A stretch of DNA of 64,000 nucleotides from Anas platyrhynchos (GCF_047663525.1 NC_092590.1:8700001-8764000), one strand, 5' to 3'; shown: positions 27,901 through 41,956, counted from the first letter of the stretch. The notes: generated by a model not told the origin, from the sequence alone. Translations and numbers: made by a program.

Positions 27901-30900
27901 GGAGATTTCTTCAACACTGATCTATGCTCAATATCAAGAGATTATTTTTTTTTCCATCTCTACAATTTCAAGTGAAAAGCAATGATTTTGGGTACAGATT
28001 AAGCTCACCTTTGAGTAGGCTTTGGGATGTCTATAACCCTGGAAGACAGAAGTTTATTGCTCCTACTCTGCTCTTAATGTTGGTTTTCACAAGGCCCATG
28101 GGAGATCCTTTGACAGCAAGCAGGTTGAAAAGCAGCTCTGATCAAAGTCACTTGGAGGCTGCCACATACTGCACTTGGGGTGAGACAGCATCCCATTCAA
28201 GTTTTTGGTGTTTTCTGCCACCAGAGGTTTTACATTTTGATAAATAAAAAGCACAGGATTAAGACATAAACAGCATGGAGCATGGAAGAAAAAAAAAGAA
28301 AGAAAAAACAACCCAAGGTTGGTCCTTCAGCAGCAGAGGGCACATATACTACGCAGCCACGTGAAGAAACCATATAAGAAGTTTTGGATACACAAGATGC
28401 TCTAGTTACAGTGATGGTTAGGAACCCAGCAGTGGCACAGGGACCCAGGTGTGCAGAGTACTTTAACTCAGAGCATTACAGCAAACTTTGCAGAGCATTT
28501 CGAACATCCATTCTTCACAGACTGACTTTTCACATCTCTGCCTCCTCTGGTAGATGTCCCTGCACACCTCCTTGGCCAGCCACAACTGCCCTGAAAGCAC
28601 CCAGCAGCCTCTCCTGATCTAACACACTGCTCACACCGCAGCCAGCAAGGCACTCGGAAATCAGCTCAGCCCTTTGCTCTCCATACACACCAAGTGATTG
28701 AGATGTTTCTGAGCTACCTTTGGCACCATTTTCTGAGTACATGCAAACCATCCTCCCCACTGCTCCAGACTGTATCCTGACAATTGATTAATTCCTGACG
28801 CAGCCATCTGCTTCATTAATCTCTCCTCCTGTCATTATTTTACAGCCATCGCTTATCTGCATGTCAGATAATTCAACACTTTCTTATGAGTTACTCGTGG
28901 ACTCTTCTCCAAAATTATTTCTTCTCATTTGAGCATGTTCTGTTTGCTCGTATTGATCGGGTCAGCGAAGGGTTTCACATCAGTGTCAATGAGTTCACAG
29001 AAGATATCCAAATGGAGAGCAAATTGTTTTCATTTGCTTCTCGCTGTGTTTGTCAAAGGATACTGAGTCAGTTTGGAAATGCTGTAATCATATTTCACAT
29101 GCACAATGTTAGAATAAGTTAGAATGATAGAAAGCAACAAGGGGCTATTTTACCTTAATATTTTAGGATGAGATTTATGGTAATTTATGACAAGATTATT
29201 TGTAAGAATGAAAGTTATAAAGATAAGGAACTAATCCAGACATTCTATATTGAAAATGAGGTTGCTGGACCCAGTTTTAGATGTATTTTAATTCCATGTA
29301 AAACCCACTAACTCCTTTTGCTTTCTTCTCAGATGTTAGCTGCCCAGCAGTCACTATTATCAAAATAATTGTATTTTAAGTCCTAAAGAGGTACGCTCTT
29401 GGGCAAAAATGGAAAGAAAGACAACACATCTCTGTTCTGTTCCACCAAAGTTTGCTTTGGATGACAAGTTGTCATGTGTCTTGCAACCACAAACTTTTAT
29501 CGCTGTAATTTTTTTTCACTAAAGTTATGAAATACACTGGAACGGAATTCTGTATTGCCCATGGATGTTAAGCTTGCCTGCTTGACACAGTAACAAAATA
29601 TGCTCACTTACTGCATTTGCCACAGTGCACAAAGCTGAATTTAAGTGGCAAGTCAGTATTCTTAAACTAGAGAATTAATGCCTGCCTTATGATTTTCATT
29701 AGAGCAGAACACAAGTCTTTGAGGCAAAAGGCTTCCTCCATCTGTGAAAAAGAAAAATTCCTCTTCAGAGACAGTCTCTGTGCTCAGGCACTGGGCTTCA
29801 GCTTTGATACAGCTCACTATCTTTTTACCCTAATGCAATGCTCTTCTAATTAATCTTTGATATAAGTTTAGAAGCATGCCTAAAATGAATAACACATTTG
29901 GTGAGCAACGTTTTTGCACCTCTTAGTACCTCTCCAAATATCATTATAATATTCTGGTTACTCATGAATTAAAGTACCTTGAAGTAAGGGGAGGGGAGGC
30001 TAGATGCAAGATGTTATACACACCTGTCCCAAATTATCATACACTGTTTCTTAAGCAATGAACACAGAGTGACCTGTTAATCAAACTAGTATTAAAAACA
30101 CCAATACAATGTAGGTTAAAAAAAAAAAAAAAAACAGAAGTCAGGAAATACCAAAGTTAAGTTCAACCATGCTACCTTAACACATCTTTAATATACTCTT
30201 CATCTGGCACAACAATGGATGTTGATTTTATTTTTTTTATTTTTTTTACTACTTGTTTGGCAACACATTTCATTCTTTTACCTCTCTTAGTGGTGAATGC
30301 TTTTGACAACAGACACTTGGCTGAGAAGCTAGAAATCAAGCTGAGTACTGCTTTAAGAGGTAACAGACGGCATCTTAATCTTCCAACAAAAGAAGATGCT
30401 ATCTTTACAGCGCAGTAGAGGATCTGCCTCCCAGAGCACATCTCATCCTTTGTGCCGGTTACTGGTTTGTGCTGTTTCAGGACCCAGCGTTCCCACCTAA
30501 AGCCAAGTTGTCTACAGATGAAACTGAACCACTGCCTGTAAAGTAAAATCAGCAGGGAAGTTGGTCCTTTGTCTTTCAGGATAATAGAAGCAACTCTAAG
30601 TCATCAGAAGAGACCTTTCTTTTCCTCTGCAACGGGAAGGCTACACACCCTAGCTGTTAGGTTGCAAACAGCCATTTGAGCACAAGCTCTTAGAAAAGTG
30701 AATAAGAAGTTAGAGGAATCCCAGATCGGTTTTGTTGGGTGGCCAGATAAAGTCCTATTTTCCACCAGACAAGTCAAAAGTGAGATCAGAAACAAACAAA
30801 CAAAAAAGGCCAGCCTGGCTTATATGCCAAAAAAAGCATTCTGCTAGTCAAATTATCGCCTCTGTTGTGATTCCATCTCCACGGTTGATCTAAGAGTTTA

Positions 30901-33900
30901 TCCTGCTGCACACAAGTGAGTGGGTGAATGCCGTAGCAGTTACCACTCACAAACAGGCCAGAAGCTGCTTCTCACCTGCCTTTGCAATCTCAGTTCTCTA
31001 ATGTCTGAGAACATTTTCTAAAAGTCATAAAAGCACCATCATTTTTGTCACCGCAGCAGTCGGATCTGAGTACAGATGGACAGCAAAACCTCCATGACGA
31101 ACCAGGATTGCTAATAAAACACTTGAATTTTACAGTATCTCAGTACAAACCTGAGGTGGGACAGGAACAGTAACACATTTGTCTTTGCTTCCCCCTTCAG
31201 GCAAGCTGTGAAGAAATCTTTCTAAGCATTTTTCCTGGCTGCCTCATATTTGCCAGACATGGCAAGCTGTCTCCTGTGCACTAGTGTCCACAGTCATCCT
31301 GAGATCAGGTGGCTCTGTAATCAACTCAGAGTTCAGTACTACAGGCCAAGGATATCATCCTTGTTAGTGAAACACTGCTGAGGCACCCATCACAGCAACA
31401 GAGGCCTCAACGAAGCCCTTAAAACAGTAGTAAAGCATTTGTTTAGCATTTGTGTCCTGTCAATCTTCATCTTTTTGTACAGCAAGATCTATTACAGCTG
31501 GCTCCTCTTTGAATATGCAGGGTGTCCGACATTCTCTTCATAGCATGTTTTCTTAACGAGATATCCAATTAGTCCTGTACATCATTACAAGTTGCATACG
31601 GGAGTTTACTCATGAAAATACTTTATTTCAGAAAGAGCCAGACCACCCCTGCAGGTACGCATGCCATGCAGAACAGTAACATAACCTTTATCTATTCTTT
31701 GCTCTAATCTGGGGCTGAAGACACCTTAATTCTTTCTAGAGATGGCCAGGACTTAATGCACTCTTCAGAAATAAAACACAGGTCAATTCATGACCACAAT
31801 CGGTACCTTCTTAAAAACTTTGCTTGAACTCTGCTGTTACATCTGATAACTTCAGCTCACTTTTCTGCTGGTATATAACACACACTGCTTTTTCTGGTCG
31901 TCATACTCTGTTGGCTCTCTGAGTCCTGTATATATCGCATACTGCCAGTTATGAAGTCATGCTAAGATTGTGAAATACATCAAAGCAAGGACATTCAAAG
32001 TTTCTTCAGGCATTCTCATCTCATTTCCTCCTTTTCTGCCTTAGCTAGAGTTTGTGCTGCACTAAATTCAGGCATGAGCCTGAGATTCTGGTAATCCATC
32101 AAAAGAATAAGATGCAGACTTTACGCTTTTTCAGAAGTACTGTTAGTGGGTGAACCTCAAAGGCATTGCTGAAAACACCCAGTATATTCACTAAACCTCA
32201 TGTCTTTGTGACAGCCTTTTAGGAATCAGATGGTATCTTGCTTTTTCTTCTCCCGAGGAATATGAAGTATTTTTTGGTTTTGGAAATTAAAATGCAGGGT
32301 TAGTGTTTTGTTTGTTTTTCTTTTTCCCTTTTTTTTTTCTTTTTACAAGGCAGATGTAACTCCAAGTGGCTACATCTACATTGCCCAATACTACTCAAAG
32401 TATACATTTCTCATGAAACTCACGTGTATGTAGACAATGCCAAGACAGTTAAGAGTAAGCTTCAGACTTGTTCTCACATCAGTTTTTCAGTTACTATTTC
32501 AAGCTTTCTCACTTACAGCTCATATGCTGCTAAAGAAGATTTTTAGATCATGCCACTGACCAGCTCACTAAATAGCCATGGTTAAAACTGTTCTGCTAAG
32601 AGTTGTATTATTATTTTTTAAATCTGTCTTGCTACCAGCATAAAGAAAAACGTTATTCCCAATAACCATCATCATTTTTTTCAGTAGTTAACATTTATTT
32701 TGATGTCAAGTTCCTAACTAATCCCATTCTCTTAGTATCAGAGGACAATGCAATGAGAGGTCTCTGAAATCTGGGTGTTTGTAGAGTTTGTCTACTTGTG
32801 CCTATCAATGTGCTGAAATAGCATTGTTCATGGTCTCTACAGTAACTCCAAATACCTCACAGGCTGCTATCCTTTCCTTCTAGAGGCAGCTTGGATAATG
32901 CAAAATCTGTGGCTTTTTTTTTTTTTTGGTCCCCTTTCTAATGGAGTGGGTCAACTCCCATGCATACATAAACTTATCAAATGAAATATTTTTGTTGAGT
33001 GCATCAACAGCAGAACCTCATTAAAAAACACCACCAAGAAAGCAGGCTTGTGGCAAGGACACGGTATGCAGATTAACAGGGCTGATCAGTACTGAAGTTC
33101 TAAGTGCTCCAGTTTTGATCTCACTTGTTACAAGCAAGATTATCTCTAGGTCACATTCTGTAATGAACATGAAGAATTTGCTAGCGACAACAACCACGAA
33201 TTTAGTGGAACTACAGGAATGACTACTGCCATGTAGCAGTGCAGCCCTCCTCAGGCTTTTAGATGGATCCAGCAGTAACTCAATATTCCACTGTAGCTCA
33301 TAACGCTGCCACACAAGGCAATGACACTGGGAGTCTTCATCCATTTGCTTTTTCAAGGTTTTCAAGATGAAAGAGACATTACAATACTAAGCTGTATCTG
33401 TAGTTATGCTGTGGGCTGGCAAGCAGATTCATATTTCAGTGGAAAAAAAAAAATACTTTTTCTTTAAAAAAAAACTTTAAAACCAGAATAGGGAAAATGC
33501 TACTGCAAAATCCCCTGGAACACAGGAAGATTTTTTGCAGAATTGGGACAAATGTTTTAACTCCAGTGATGCTAACTTTGTCCATTATTATTCCTCTCTA
33601 AATACTAACCAGTTTAACCAAGCACATGTTCTCCACCATTTTCAAAAGGCCATAACTGACCCTAAATCCCAATTTATAAACAACGACCAAAACATCAGAA
33701 TAATCAGAAATCAAAAAATCAGAATACATTTTTGGTTTTACTAAAGAAGCCTCCAAGAACAGCAAAACTACCACCTTGCCTTTTTATTTGTAAGCATTTA
33801 ACTGCTGAGCTAAGCTGTCCCTTCTTCCCCAAGTGCCAGTTGTAGGATTGTTTGACGTGCCTGGCTAAGTCAAAAGCCTCTAGAGCACAATTTGGGGTTG

Positions 33901-34255
33901 GAGTGGAGAAAAAGGATAAAGAAGAGTTTTCAGAAGTTAGGATTAGATCCATATGCAGAGAGGAACCTCAGTCAAGAATCACCTTTGATAAATAGTCTTG
34001 TAATTTCCCAATTTACTAGTATTTATTAAAAGCCTATGATTTTAATCACCTCGGTGGCTTCTCTGAGCGTTGGAAGGTGCCAATTTCATTATGTTTTTTA
34101 CCCTTCAAAAGTCCTTGAAAGTATCAGTTTTGCAGATGCGTCAAGTCTGTTATTGGAGACATTTTATACAGCAGATGAAATTATCCTGAAACAAGTTCAA
34201 GACCTGGAAGAGGCACTGTTCCAGAGGGACAAGGCTTGTAAGAGGTTTCTAATGC

Positions 34256-34256
<1 letters not shown>

Positions 34257-34283
<27 letters not shown>
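34257..34283. repeat. Poly(A) tract, 27 bases
   Basis: An uninterrupted run of about 27 A, followed by GG. It could be the tail of an old retroposed sequence, but the preceding 200 bases match nothing I recognise. Confidence 0.9.
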
Positions 34284-34286
<3 letters not shown>

Positions 34287-35026
34287 AATACCCAATAGAA
34301 ACAAACGTGTCTTTGTAACTTTGATTCTCATTTCAGATAAATTGAATACAGACACCAATTCACAGGCAGAAGGTTTCTGTACACAAACATGAACTCCCCT
34401 ACCACCTCAAGTCCTAAGGCTACTTGCTTGCAATCTCTCAGCCCACAACTGAAACGAAGAGTGCAAGGAAAAAAAATCTGTAACAAAACAAGGCTGAAAG
34501 TGACATAAAAAGCCTGTAATCACACGGAAAAGCTTGCATAAAAAAAAAAACAAACGGTACTACGGTGAACTTGAAATTCAGAAACACTTAAGCTTCCATT
34601 AATAAGCCAATTAACATTAAGAATTGTTTTGGTTATAGGCCCTTGCCAAAGTGACTCAGTAGCCCTGCTTTTAATCCCCCTTCTGCCATGAAGCATCTTC
34701 AGATGCCTAGTTTTCTATAAGTTATTTCTACAGAAATAGAGCATCACAAGTGGCTCCTACTTAGAAGAAAATCCCACAACAGTTCAATTTTAAACATGTT
34801 TTTGTATGGAACATACTACAGATTAAAATCTCAAGAATATGGTGGAATATAAAAAAAGACTGTTTGGAGAGAAGAATGCCCAAATCACTCACTGCTGCAG
34901 GCTTCAGAAATGGCAACCCCACCTACAGGCCGACACCTCAAAACTTGTACCATGAGTAAGGCCAGTCCCAGGCATATGGAAATCATGAACTCAATCCAAA
35001 AAGAGAACGTAAAAAAGTAGAGCACT

Positions 35027-35048
35027 AAAAAAAAAAAAAAAAAAAAAA
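35027..35048. repeat. Poly(A) tract, 22 bases
   Basis: An uninterrupted run of about 22 A, with no recognised retroposon body beside it. Confidence 0.88.
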
Positions 35049-35441
35049 TTGCTTGTGAGAAGGGTTGAGCTACCCACGAGGTACGGGGATGGGGCAGAAG
35101 GAAGCAGAGCCCCCTGCATATCAGGCTACAGGTGGGTCCCAGCAGTCTTTTCAGTTCTGAATTCAGATGGCATCTGGTAAACACAGAAACACAGGACAGA
35201 GATCTGATGGTCACATTGCTACCAATCGTGACATGTTGGTGAAACAGCAGAAAGACTATCCTTAAAAAATGTCTATTGCCTAAACCAATCTTCCAAACAC
35301 TTCCAGAAGAGCCTTATGGTGTTCCATGTGGATGGACAAGGGCTCCAGGAAAAATACAAACAAAAACTGCCCAAGGAGCCTGGGACCAAGCAACAAGTTT
35401 GTTCTCAGTTACTTCTTGCATTTCTTTCTCTGCAGTCATGC

Positions 35442-35462
35442 AAAATAAATAAATAAATAAAA
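35442..35462. repeat. (AAAT)n microsatellite
   Basis: About four to five AAAT units without interruption. Confidence 0.85.
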
Positions 35463-36826
35463 GAATTAAAAGCCAGGAGGTCTCCTGGTTCTTGAGGCTG
35501 TGTTTCCTACAACATGTACATTAATATTCATAGGGATCTTAATGGATAAACAACGCTAGGGCAGGAATAAAAATATGTATTAAAGAAGTTTGTTTCAATT
35601 CTGATCTGTAGAACTCAAATATTTAATGACTTTTTTATTAGGGAGGTCTGTAGTTTCTCATTCTTCACATTTTTTTCCAAGACCAGTACTGGCTTGTTTA
35701 TTATTGATGTTCATTTGTTGTTAGAAAGAACAGATGAAGATGAAATGAAATATTTTTCTGATGTGTTTCCAGAAATTAATTCCCACATTTCATTAAATTA
35801 ATAACACTGGGCAATTAGCTTACACCTCTCCTCTCAGCATCAGGAGCTAATTGAGCAATGAATGCGTGTTAGAATTTACACTAAAAATACCCCTGAAAGA
35901 CACAGAAACAGGAAAAAAGCAGAGTTTTTGTACGATTTAAAAATGAAGTGGAAAAAATCAAAACAGAAACGATTCCCACAGTTACAACATCACTGGAGGC
36001 ACACAGCAAATGAAGAAATTATTATCTGGGTTCTAAGGGCATTGGGTGGGGATCAGGTGCTGCACGCTGCAGCAATACAAAGTTCATTATAAGGAGGATT
36101 TAACTATTAACCTGTATTTGGAGTCTGTGTTTGTGTTCAGATTAATCAATCATTTATTTATTACTAGTATGAGCACATCTCCTTTAGTGACCAATTTTGG
36201 TGAGTGACGCTGAATTCCGATGAAAATTTGAGCTGCATTATTTAAGACGCATCAGTATGGGATTCTCTGTATCTTAGGAAAATAATAGTAAAACAGAAAC
36301 ATAAAACCAAGCAGTAGGGCAAAAAGCTCCTAAATAAGTTCAAACATCTTGCTGCGTGATATCACTTCAGTGGGGCTTCTCCTGATTGTAAGTTGTACCA
36401 GAAAAACCTTGTCACTACTGAAAGTGGCACTGGGCACTTGCAAATTGGCTCGTGCACCTGTGCATCTCTTTTCTGAAGTGGTTTTCACTCAGAAAACCTC
36501 AAAGCATTCCCCAAGATTATCTGAATTTTCTCAACACTTCCTCAGATCTAGACTGTATAATCATCCCTTCTGACACAAAAAGCAATCCTTTTGGTGGTGG
36601 AACAGGGCTACTTTTAATCAGTAAGCAGCAGAAAGCCTTAGAAGAGGAAAAGACGACAGAGCATTAACACAAATCACAGAATTTGCAATCTCTTCAGGAA
36701 TGAGAGCAGGACTTCTGTCTCTCATGCAGCCTAGCCCTGTTCTTCCAAGGGAAGAGCTGTGCAGGATCTGAAGTGTTATAGGGTGGGAAGTGACTGAGCA
36801 GCCTGTAGCTCCACTGCAAAGCCCCT

Positions 36827-36919
36827 GGGGTCCTGATGGGCATGAGTCTAAACGTTGATGAACCATGCAACCTGGCAGCAATGAAGGATAACAGCGCACG
36901 TGGCTGTACCAACCACAGC
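36827..36919 (+). mobile_element. Degenerate CR1-like reverse-transcriptase relic
   Basis: The plus-strand frame starting at 36827 reads GVL, then LN, C, LAA, K, N, GC and S at spacings that fit the motif near the C-terminal part of CR1 LINE ORF2. In family members, as recalled, this is a GVLVD-type start followed by LNMSQQC, AAKKAN and LGCI. The relic is open for about 31 codons but has lost several consensus residues. About 70 bases downstream, 36989-37005 (CTTCCAACCTCACTGAT) resembles the terminal segment of avian CR1 elements in the same orientation. If both belong to one copy, the pol-to-3'-end interval is much shorter than normal and must be deleted. The identification rests on spaced residues only, so it is tentative. 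Confidence 0.45.
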
Positions 36920-37052
36920 ATCCCTGATTTTCTAGGAAAGCTATTATGCTCCCTTAATTGACAAAGGTTAGACTGGCTCTGAATTCAGCTCCTTCCAACC
37001 TCACTGATTATTTTTTTTAGTGCCATCGGGCTGTCAGAAGCACAGTGGAAAC

Positions 37053-37058
<6 letters not shown>

Positions 37059-37086
<28 letters not shown>
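37059..37086. repeat. Poly(A) tract, 28 bases
   Basis: The longest uninterrupted A-run in the window, preceded by a short T-run. It lies just downstream of the CR1-like relic. CR1 elements normally end in short octamer repeats rather than poly(A), so it is probably independent. Confidence 0.9.
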
Positions 37087-37087
<1 letters not shown>

Positions 37088-40000
37088 AGAAACCACTTCT
37101 GCCATTGCAGCATCTCCTGAAATAAAAAGCATCTGGTTCTACACAGTTATGCCCCAGAAGGTTTGCATGTTCAAGATCTAGCCCTACCTAGCTTTGAGAT
37201 CAGATCTCTGTATTATCATTAAGCTCCATTCTTTAGAAACATACCTACCCCGCTAGCCAAGTCAGTCAGTCTTAACAAAATCCACTCCAGCATATTTGAA
37301 AGATGACATGTATGATTCACTCATTTAATACAATTACTATGATGCTTTTATTGGAAAACTCTTGCATTCCTCAGATTCTCAGGGCTATTCATTATAAAGT
37401 GACCTAGGAACACGGAACTTAGTTTCTTTTGTCTCACATTACCAACCTAAGCACCACCACCTCACTGAGATCTTTAAGACGTTTATTGAGAGTCGAGCCA
37501 GGGCCAAACAAGTGGTCTGGTAAAAAGCAACAGTCACTATGCTTATCGTGTATTGCATGGAAGGGGGGAAAAGTGGACTATTAATTTATGTTGTCCAAAC
37601 ATAAAGATGTGCCTAAAACAATCTCTGCACCCGACATCCCCCAAAAACACGGCTGTACATGATCTAACTGCGTCCGTGCCAGGGTTGCTGCAGGAACAGC
37701 AATATCTCCAGCCCTGCACTGGTTGGAGTGGGGAGAACAGCACGCCAATATTTAATAGCAGCTCAAAAATTTGTTGAGTGTGATTAGTACATTCCAGGTA
37801 ATAGATTAAAATGACTTCATCCTTCAGGCATCCCGGAGCGTTTAAGGGATTACAATAGGTAAGTATGACTTTAAGGAAGCCCCACATGGTATCACTTATT
37901 ATGAACTCAGACCTCAAATTAAACACATGGAAAAAAGAGAAATGCTTTGGTAATTTACTCTACGCCTACCTCTAAAACTCCCTGTTTCATCTTCTGCGCT
38001 GCCTGCACAGCTCTGTGTCAAATTGTCTCCTAATGTGCTCCTAAGTCCTGCCTGTCTCTTGTTACGGCACAGGCGTGTGCCAGGCAGCAAGCCAGCTGGA
38101 GGCACACAGCCCCACGCTAACTGGGACCAGCTGATGCTCTGCCTCCTGCAGTTAGGATGATCCACTGATGCAGCGGAGCTACGCTTCACTTTCAGCCTCT
38201 AATCGCCACCACACCTGCCTTATCCTGCCACTATCTAGCGCTGGGCTTCCCATTAGGGCAATTTTATCCTGAGTAAGGGCTGTTTCAGTGGTTAGACTAG
38301 CTTACTTCAACTTAAAATTACCCACTCTAACTTTTTTTCGAATTGGTGAAATTCTTTCTTCCTCATGAGAATGAGGAAAAAAAAAATAAAACCACTTGTG
38401 AGGCTGGCATATTTGCATAAACTCAAAGTGAACAGAATATAGGAATGAAAAAACACAGCACTTCAACCAGTTCCCATCAGATGTGGCATTTTAAGATCAG
38501 CATGAACAAAGAAGAGGAACCTCTGGAAAAGCTCTAGCCTCCACAGTCACCAGTGTGATTTTCTTCTTGGTTTTGACCTCTTTTCAGGCACCTCCAGCTC
38601 CCCGATGGCCAAGATGGACTGCAACCTACAAGGTCTGCAGTGCCAAACACCAACTGTTTATATTTAAACAATTTGGACACAGCATCTCCAACCTTCTCTT
38701 CCTTACTTATCAGCAGATATGAAGCACGCTGCAGAGCTGTGTGTACTTGTGACCACAAAGCCCACCCCAGGACAAAGCTCTAGAGACTGAAGGTACCTGG
38801 TAGGAGAGAGTGGCTGAATTTCTTAAGCAGGCGCAGAGACAGCAGTAGTTTTCTGGAAATACTTCATTAAAATACTCCCAAACTTTAATAAGAACTAGCT
38901 TTGCTAATCAGATTTAGACTGTCCAGAAAACAGCAGCAAGCTCTGGAAATTTCAACACATCCAACAGAGCAGCAAAAGGACACAGACATATTAACACAAG
39001 CAGGTACAAATGCCTCTTCCCCAGGTAAGCTGTAGCAAGAAATACAGAAACTGCTCCAGAGCTGCCCAAACCCTTCTGCACAGCTATAAATAAGGACCAG
39101 GATTTCATCCGCTTAGCCTACCAAGCACTACCCTTTTTCCACTATCCCAGTCTACCTCCTCTTTTCCCCATCCACCATGTGGAAATCGCCTTGCTGTAAC
39201 TTAATTAATTAACACCCCTCGCTTCCCTTTGGCAGCCAGTCACTCACCTCCATTAGGCAGCACAGGAAACCGCACGCTGCTGCTCATCAGAGGTCAGTTT
39301 CTCTCTTAGCTTCGCAGTGTAGGAAAACTAAAATAACTGTAAAACCAAGAGCTAGCATGCTTTTTTGAAGAAAACTCCCACAGAGCAGACCTATGCTTAC
39401 CCCACGCATTCTCAAATGAGGGAACAAAACCTTCCTATGGTATGCAAGCAGCTCACAGGTGTTCCCCCTGTTTGGATGCCATCACCTACATAGCACAGGT
39501 GCTACAAATCAAAGCCTAATCACCACTCACCACCAGGTTTTGCCAGTTCGGAAAGATAACAGCATCATATCAACAAGGCTTTACAGCTGTTACATCTCCA
39601 TGCATCGCAAAACATTTTCTTTCTACTGTTTTATTTGCAGGAGTACTAAAAATGCTGTTTCTTCCAAAAGTGTAGAGAGGGGTTTTTCCTCTCAGAGCTC
39701 TAGAACTATTCAACCTGTACTTGAATTGTCTTGATGCGTGACCTGTGTGAATTGCATTGATGCTTTTTAACAACAAGGCAAAGATGACATATTAACATTT
39801 GTTAGAGTGCGAAATGCTGCAAAAGCAGCACTAAAGAGGAGGCTGAGCGCCATGGAGCAGCCTTTTCCCTTTTCTCTGCAGTTCTAGTCACATTACAGAG
39901 AGTGGATGTTTCTCCTTGCTTAGATGTCATAAGTAAGCATACGCTGTGCTGGGCTTGATTTTTTTTTTTTACTGGAAATTCTCTCCTGGAGTGAGTGAGA

Positions 40001-41936
40001 AAGGAAATTTTTAAGATGATTGCAAACAGTCAGTGTTTTACAGCTCCAAAAGAAATGAATAGCCCATCAAGAGTCAGTAGAGTTATTTCCATCAGAGATC
40101 AGGAATGACATTAATAGCATTTTGAAAAGTACGAGTAGAATCCCGTCTTCATTACCTCAGTAATCCTGGAAGGAGGAGAAGCCAAGAAACTTGTATGTTT
40201 AAAATTTCAGTTACATAATTTCCTTCATGTTTCACCAGAGACAATTCTGCTTGCCCTTTTCCATGTATTGTGAGAGCCAAAATGTTCCCATGCATTTCAT
40301 TCCAAGTTCGTTCTGTATTTTATACCTTCATTAGTACATAACCTTTGTGGTTATATGTGGTTGTACAGTACAGTCCATTACAGCCAACTGTGTATTCTCA
40401 CATTTAAGACCATCCCATGAAAAAAAAGTTTATGGATCAGTTTTAAAATTGTACATTGAGCTGTGGACACAGACACATGACACACAGTTCAAATAAGAGG
40501 CATCCTATGCTTTGTTAGCCAGACTTATCTTCGCTCAAGGTTCTCCTTTAAGCAGCAACAACAACAATAATTCCTGAATTTAGCTCTTCACATCCACCTT
40601 TTTTCTGTCTATATGCTAATCTCATTAACATATAAGTTATATGGTAGAGCATATGCTCTGCTTCTTTGTTTTTAAATTAAGTTTTTGATACATGGTCTAT
40701 TAGGAAAGACGATGGAAGTACCTGTGTGTAAGGCTGACAAACAGTGGGGTTTGGGCTGGCTTCAGCTTTTTCATTCAGAGCACTTTGCCTCAGGAGCTGA
40801 AGACCTGCAAGGCCCCCTTTCTTTCAGACTGAGCTCCTCTTGTACCATTACTCCTTATATACATATAAAAAACACAGGTCAATTCCTGAAAGGTAGCCAC
40901 CTTCAGAAGGAACAAGGGTGCAGCTAGAATACAGCAATTCATGATAGGAAAAAAATGTTGGAACAGACCCTTCTCTGTTAATGGTTTGTACAAGTGAAAG
41001 TTCAGCAAAACGGTAGATTTCATGCGAACATCTTTCAAATGTACTTCATAAACAGCTATACAGACCTTGACTGGAATTCTAAATTATTCTGTCCTTCAAA
41101 TTCTTTGATATATTGACTGTTGCACCTTAGCCTTACCTTGTTTTCTTTACTGTTTCTGCTATCGCTGCGTCTTGCTTGAGCTCCAGATCTGCTTGCTTCC
41201 CTGGTGCATCCTTCTGTCCCACACATTCGGCGTCCTTTAACAAGCAATCAGTTGCTCACCATCTTGTCAGTTAAAATTCTGAAGTCTCCTCTTTTCTTTC
41301 AGCAGAATTGACGTGTGAGGTGTGACTCGGCATCCCTGTGCGGCGACTTCTCAGAACTTGCCTCGCTCTTGAAGAACTCCTTTTATTTTCAGAGCAGAAA
41401 CGGGAACTCACTCCATTATGAGAAATTTCTCTAATATCAATTTAAATGCAAGCCTTTTACCACCATGAATATAAATATTTACATTCTTTCATAAACCACT
41501 GTTTCTTGATGGCGTATGCCCATCCATTAGGTGCTTCCAGGTCTCTCCAAACTACGCTTCAACCTAATGCATTTACTTGCCTTTTTTTTTTAAGCACTGC
41601 ACCAGAACAGGATGTCCTACAAGAACTGGCAGTGAAACCTTAGATCATTAAAAGTCCAGTACTATATTTTGCAACATTTTTGATGAATCACAGGATAAAT
41701 ATTTGGCCAGAGCACAATTTCTGCAAGCTTGAATTGACTTTTCTCACCCTATTTTCTTGTCCCTTGATGCTTTGATCTTGTGTAAAAGGAAGAATGGACC
41801 ATAAAAACACTTAAGACAGATATTCTGGCTTCACAGAACATGTTTTTTCCATTTTGACAGTTTTTAATAAGGTTTCTGATTTCTTGAACAACTGTAAAAA
41901 GAGAAACTGTGATTTAAAAAAAAAATGAAGTAAATG

Positions 41937-41956
41937 AAAAAAAAAAAAAAAAAAAG
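41937..41956. repeat. Poly(A) tract, 20 bases
   Basis: An uninterrupted A-run followed by a short GA-rich stretch. Confidence 0.88.

Larger units (their letters stand above)
24001..36826. other. Intergenic DNA, no gene seen
   Basis: No gene can be supported. Open frames at 28886-29122, 30172-30441 (minus), 33021-33365 (minus) and 34036-34392 look random; the last runs through a poly(A) tract, giving a run of lysines. The stretch holds AC- and poly(A)/(T) runs at 24668-24684, 24896-24907, 30119-30134, 34257-34283 and 35027-35048, and (AAAT)n at 35442-35462. Two AT-rich blocks with dense homeodomain-type words, 28775-28890 and 35770-35865, are the best candidates here for conserved regulatory DNA. 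Confidence 0.55.

Noticed and set aside
28384-28660. Stretch with words loosely like a CR1 3' UTR (GGCACAGG...CCCAGG)
   Set aside because: Only isolated words match and their order and spacing do not hold over more than about 20 bases.
34036-34392. 118-aa plus-strand frame with a lysine run
   Set aside because: The lysines are the translated poly(A) tract at 34257-34283; the rest shows no family features.
37543-37926. 127-aa minus-strand open frame
   Set aside because: No known domain; a plus-strand frame overlaps it. Treated as chance.
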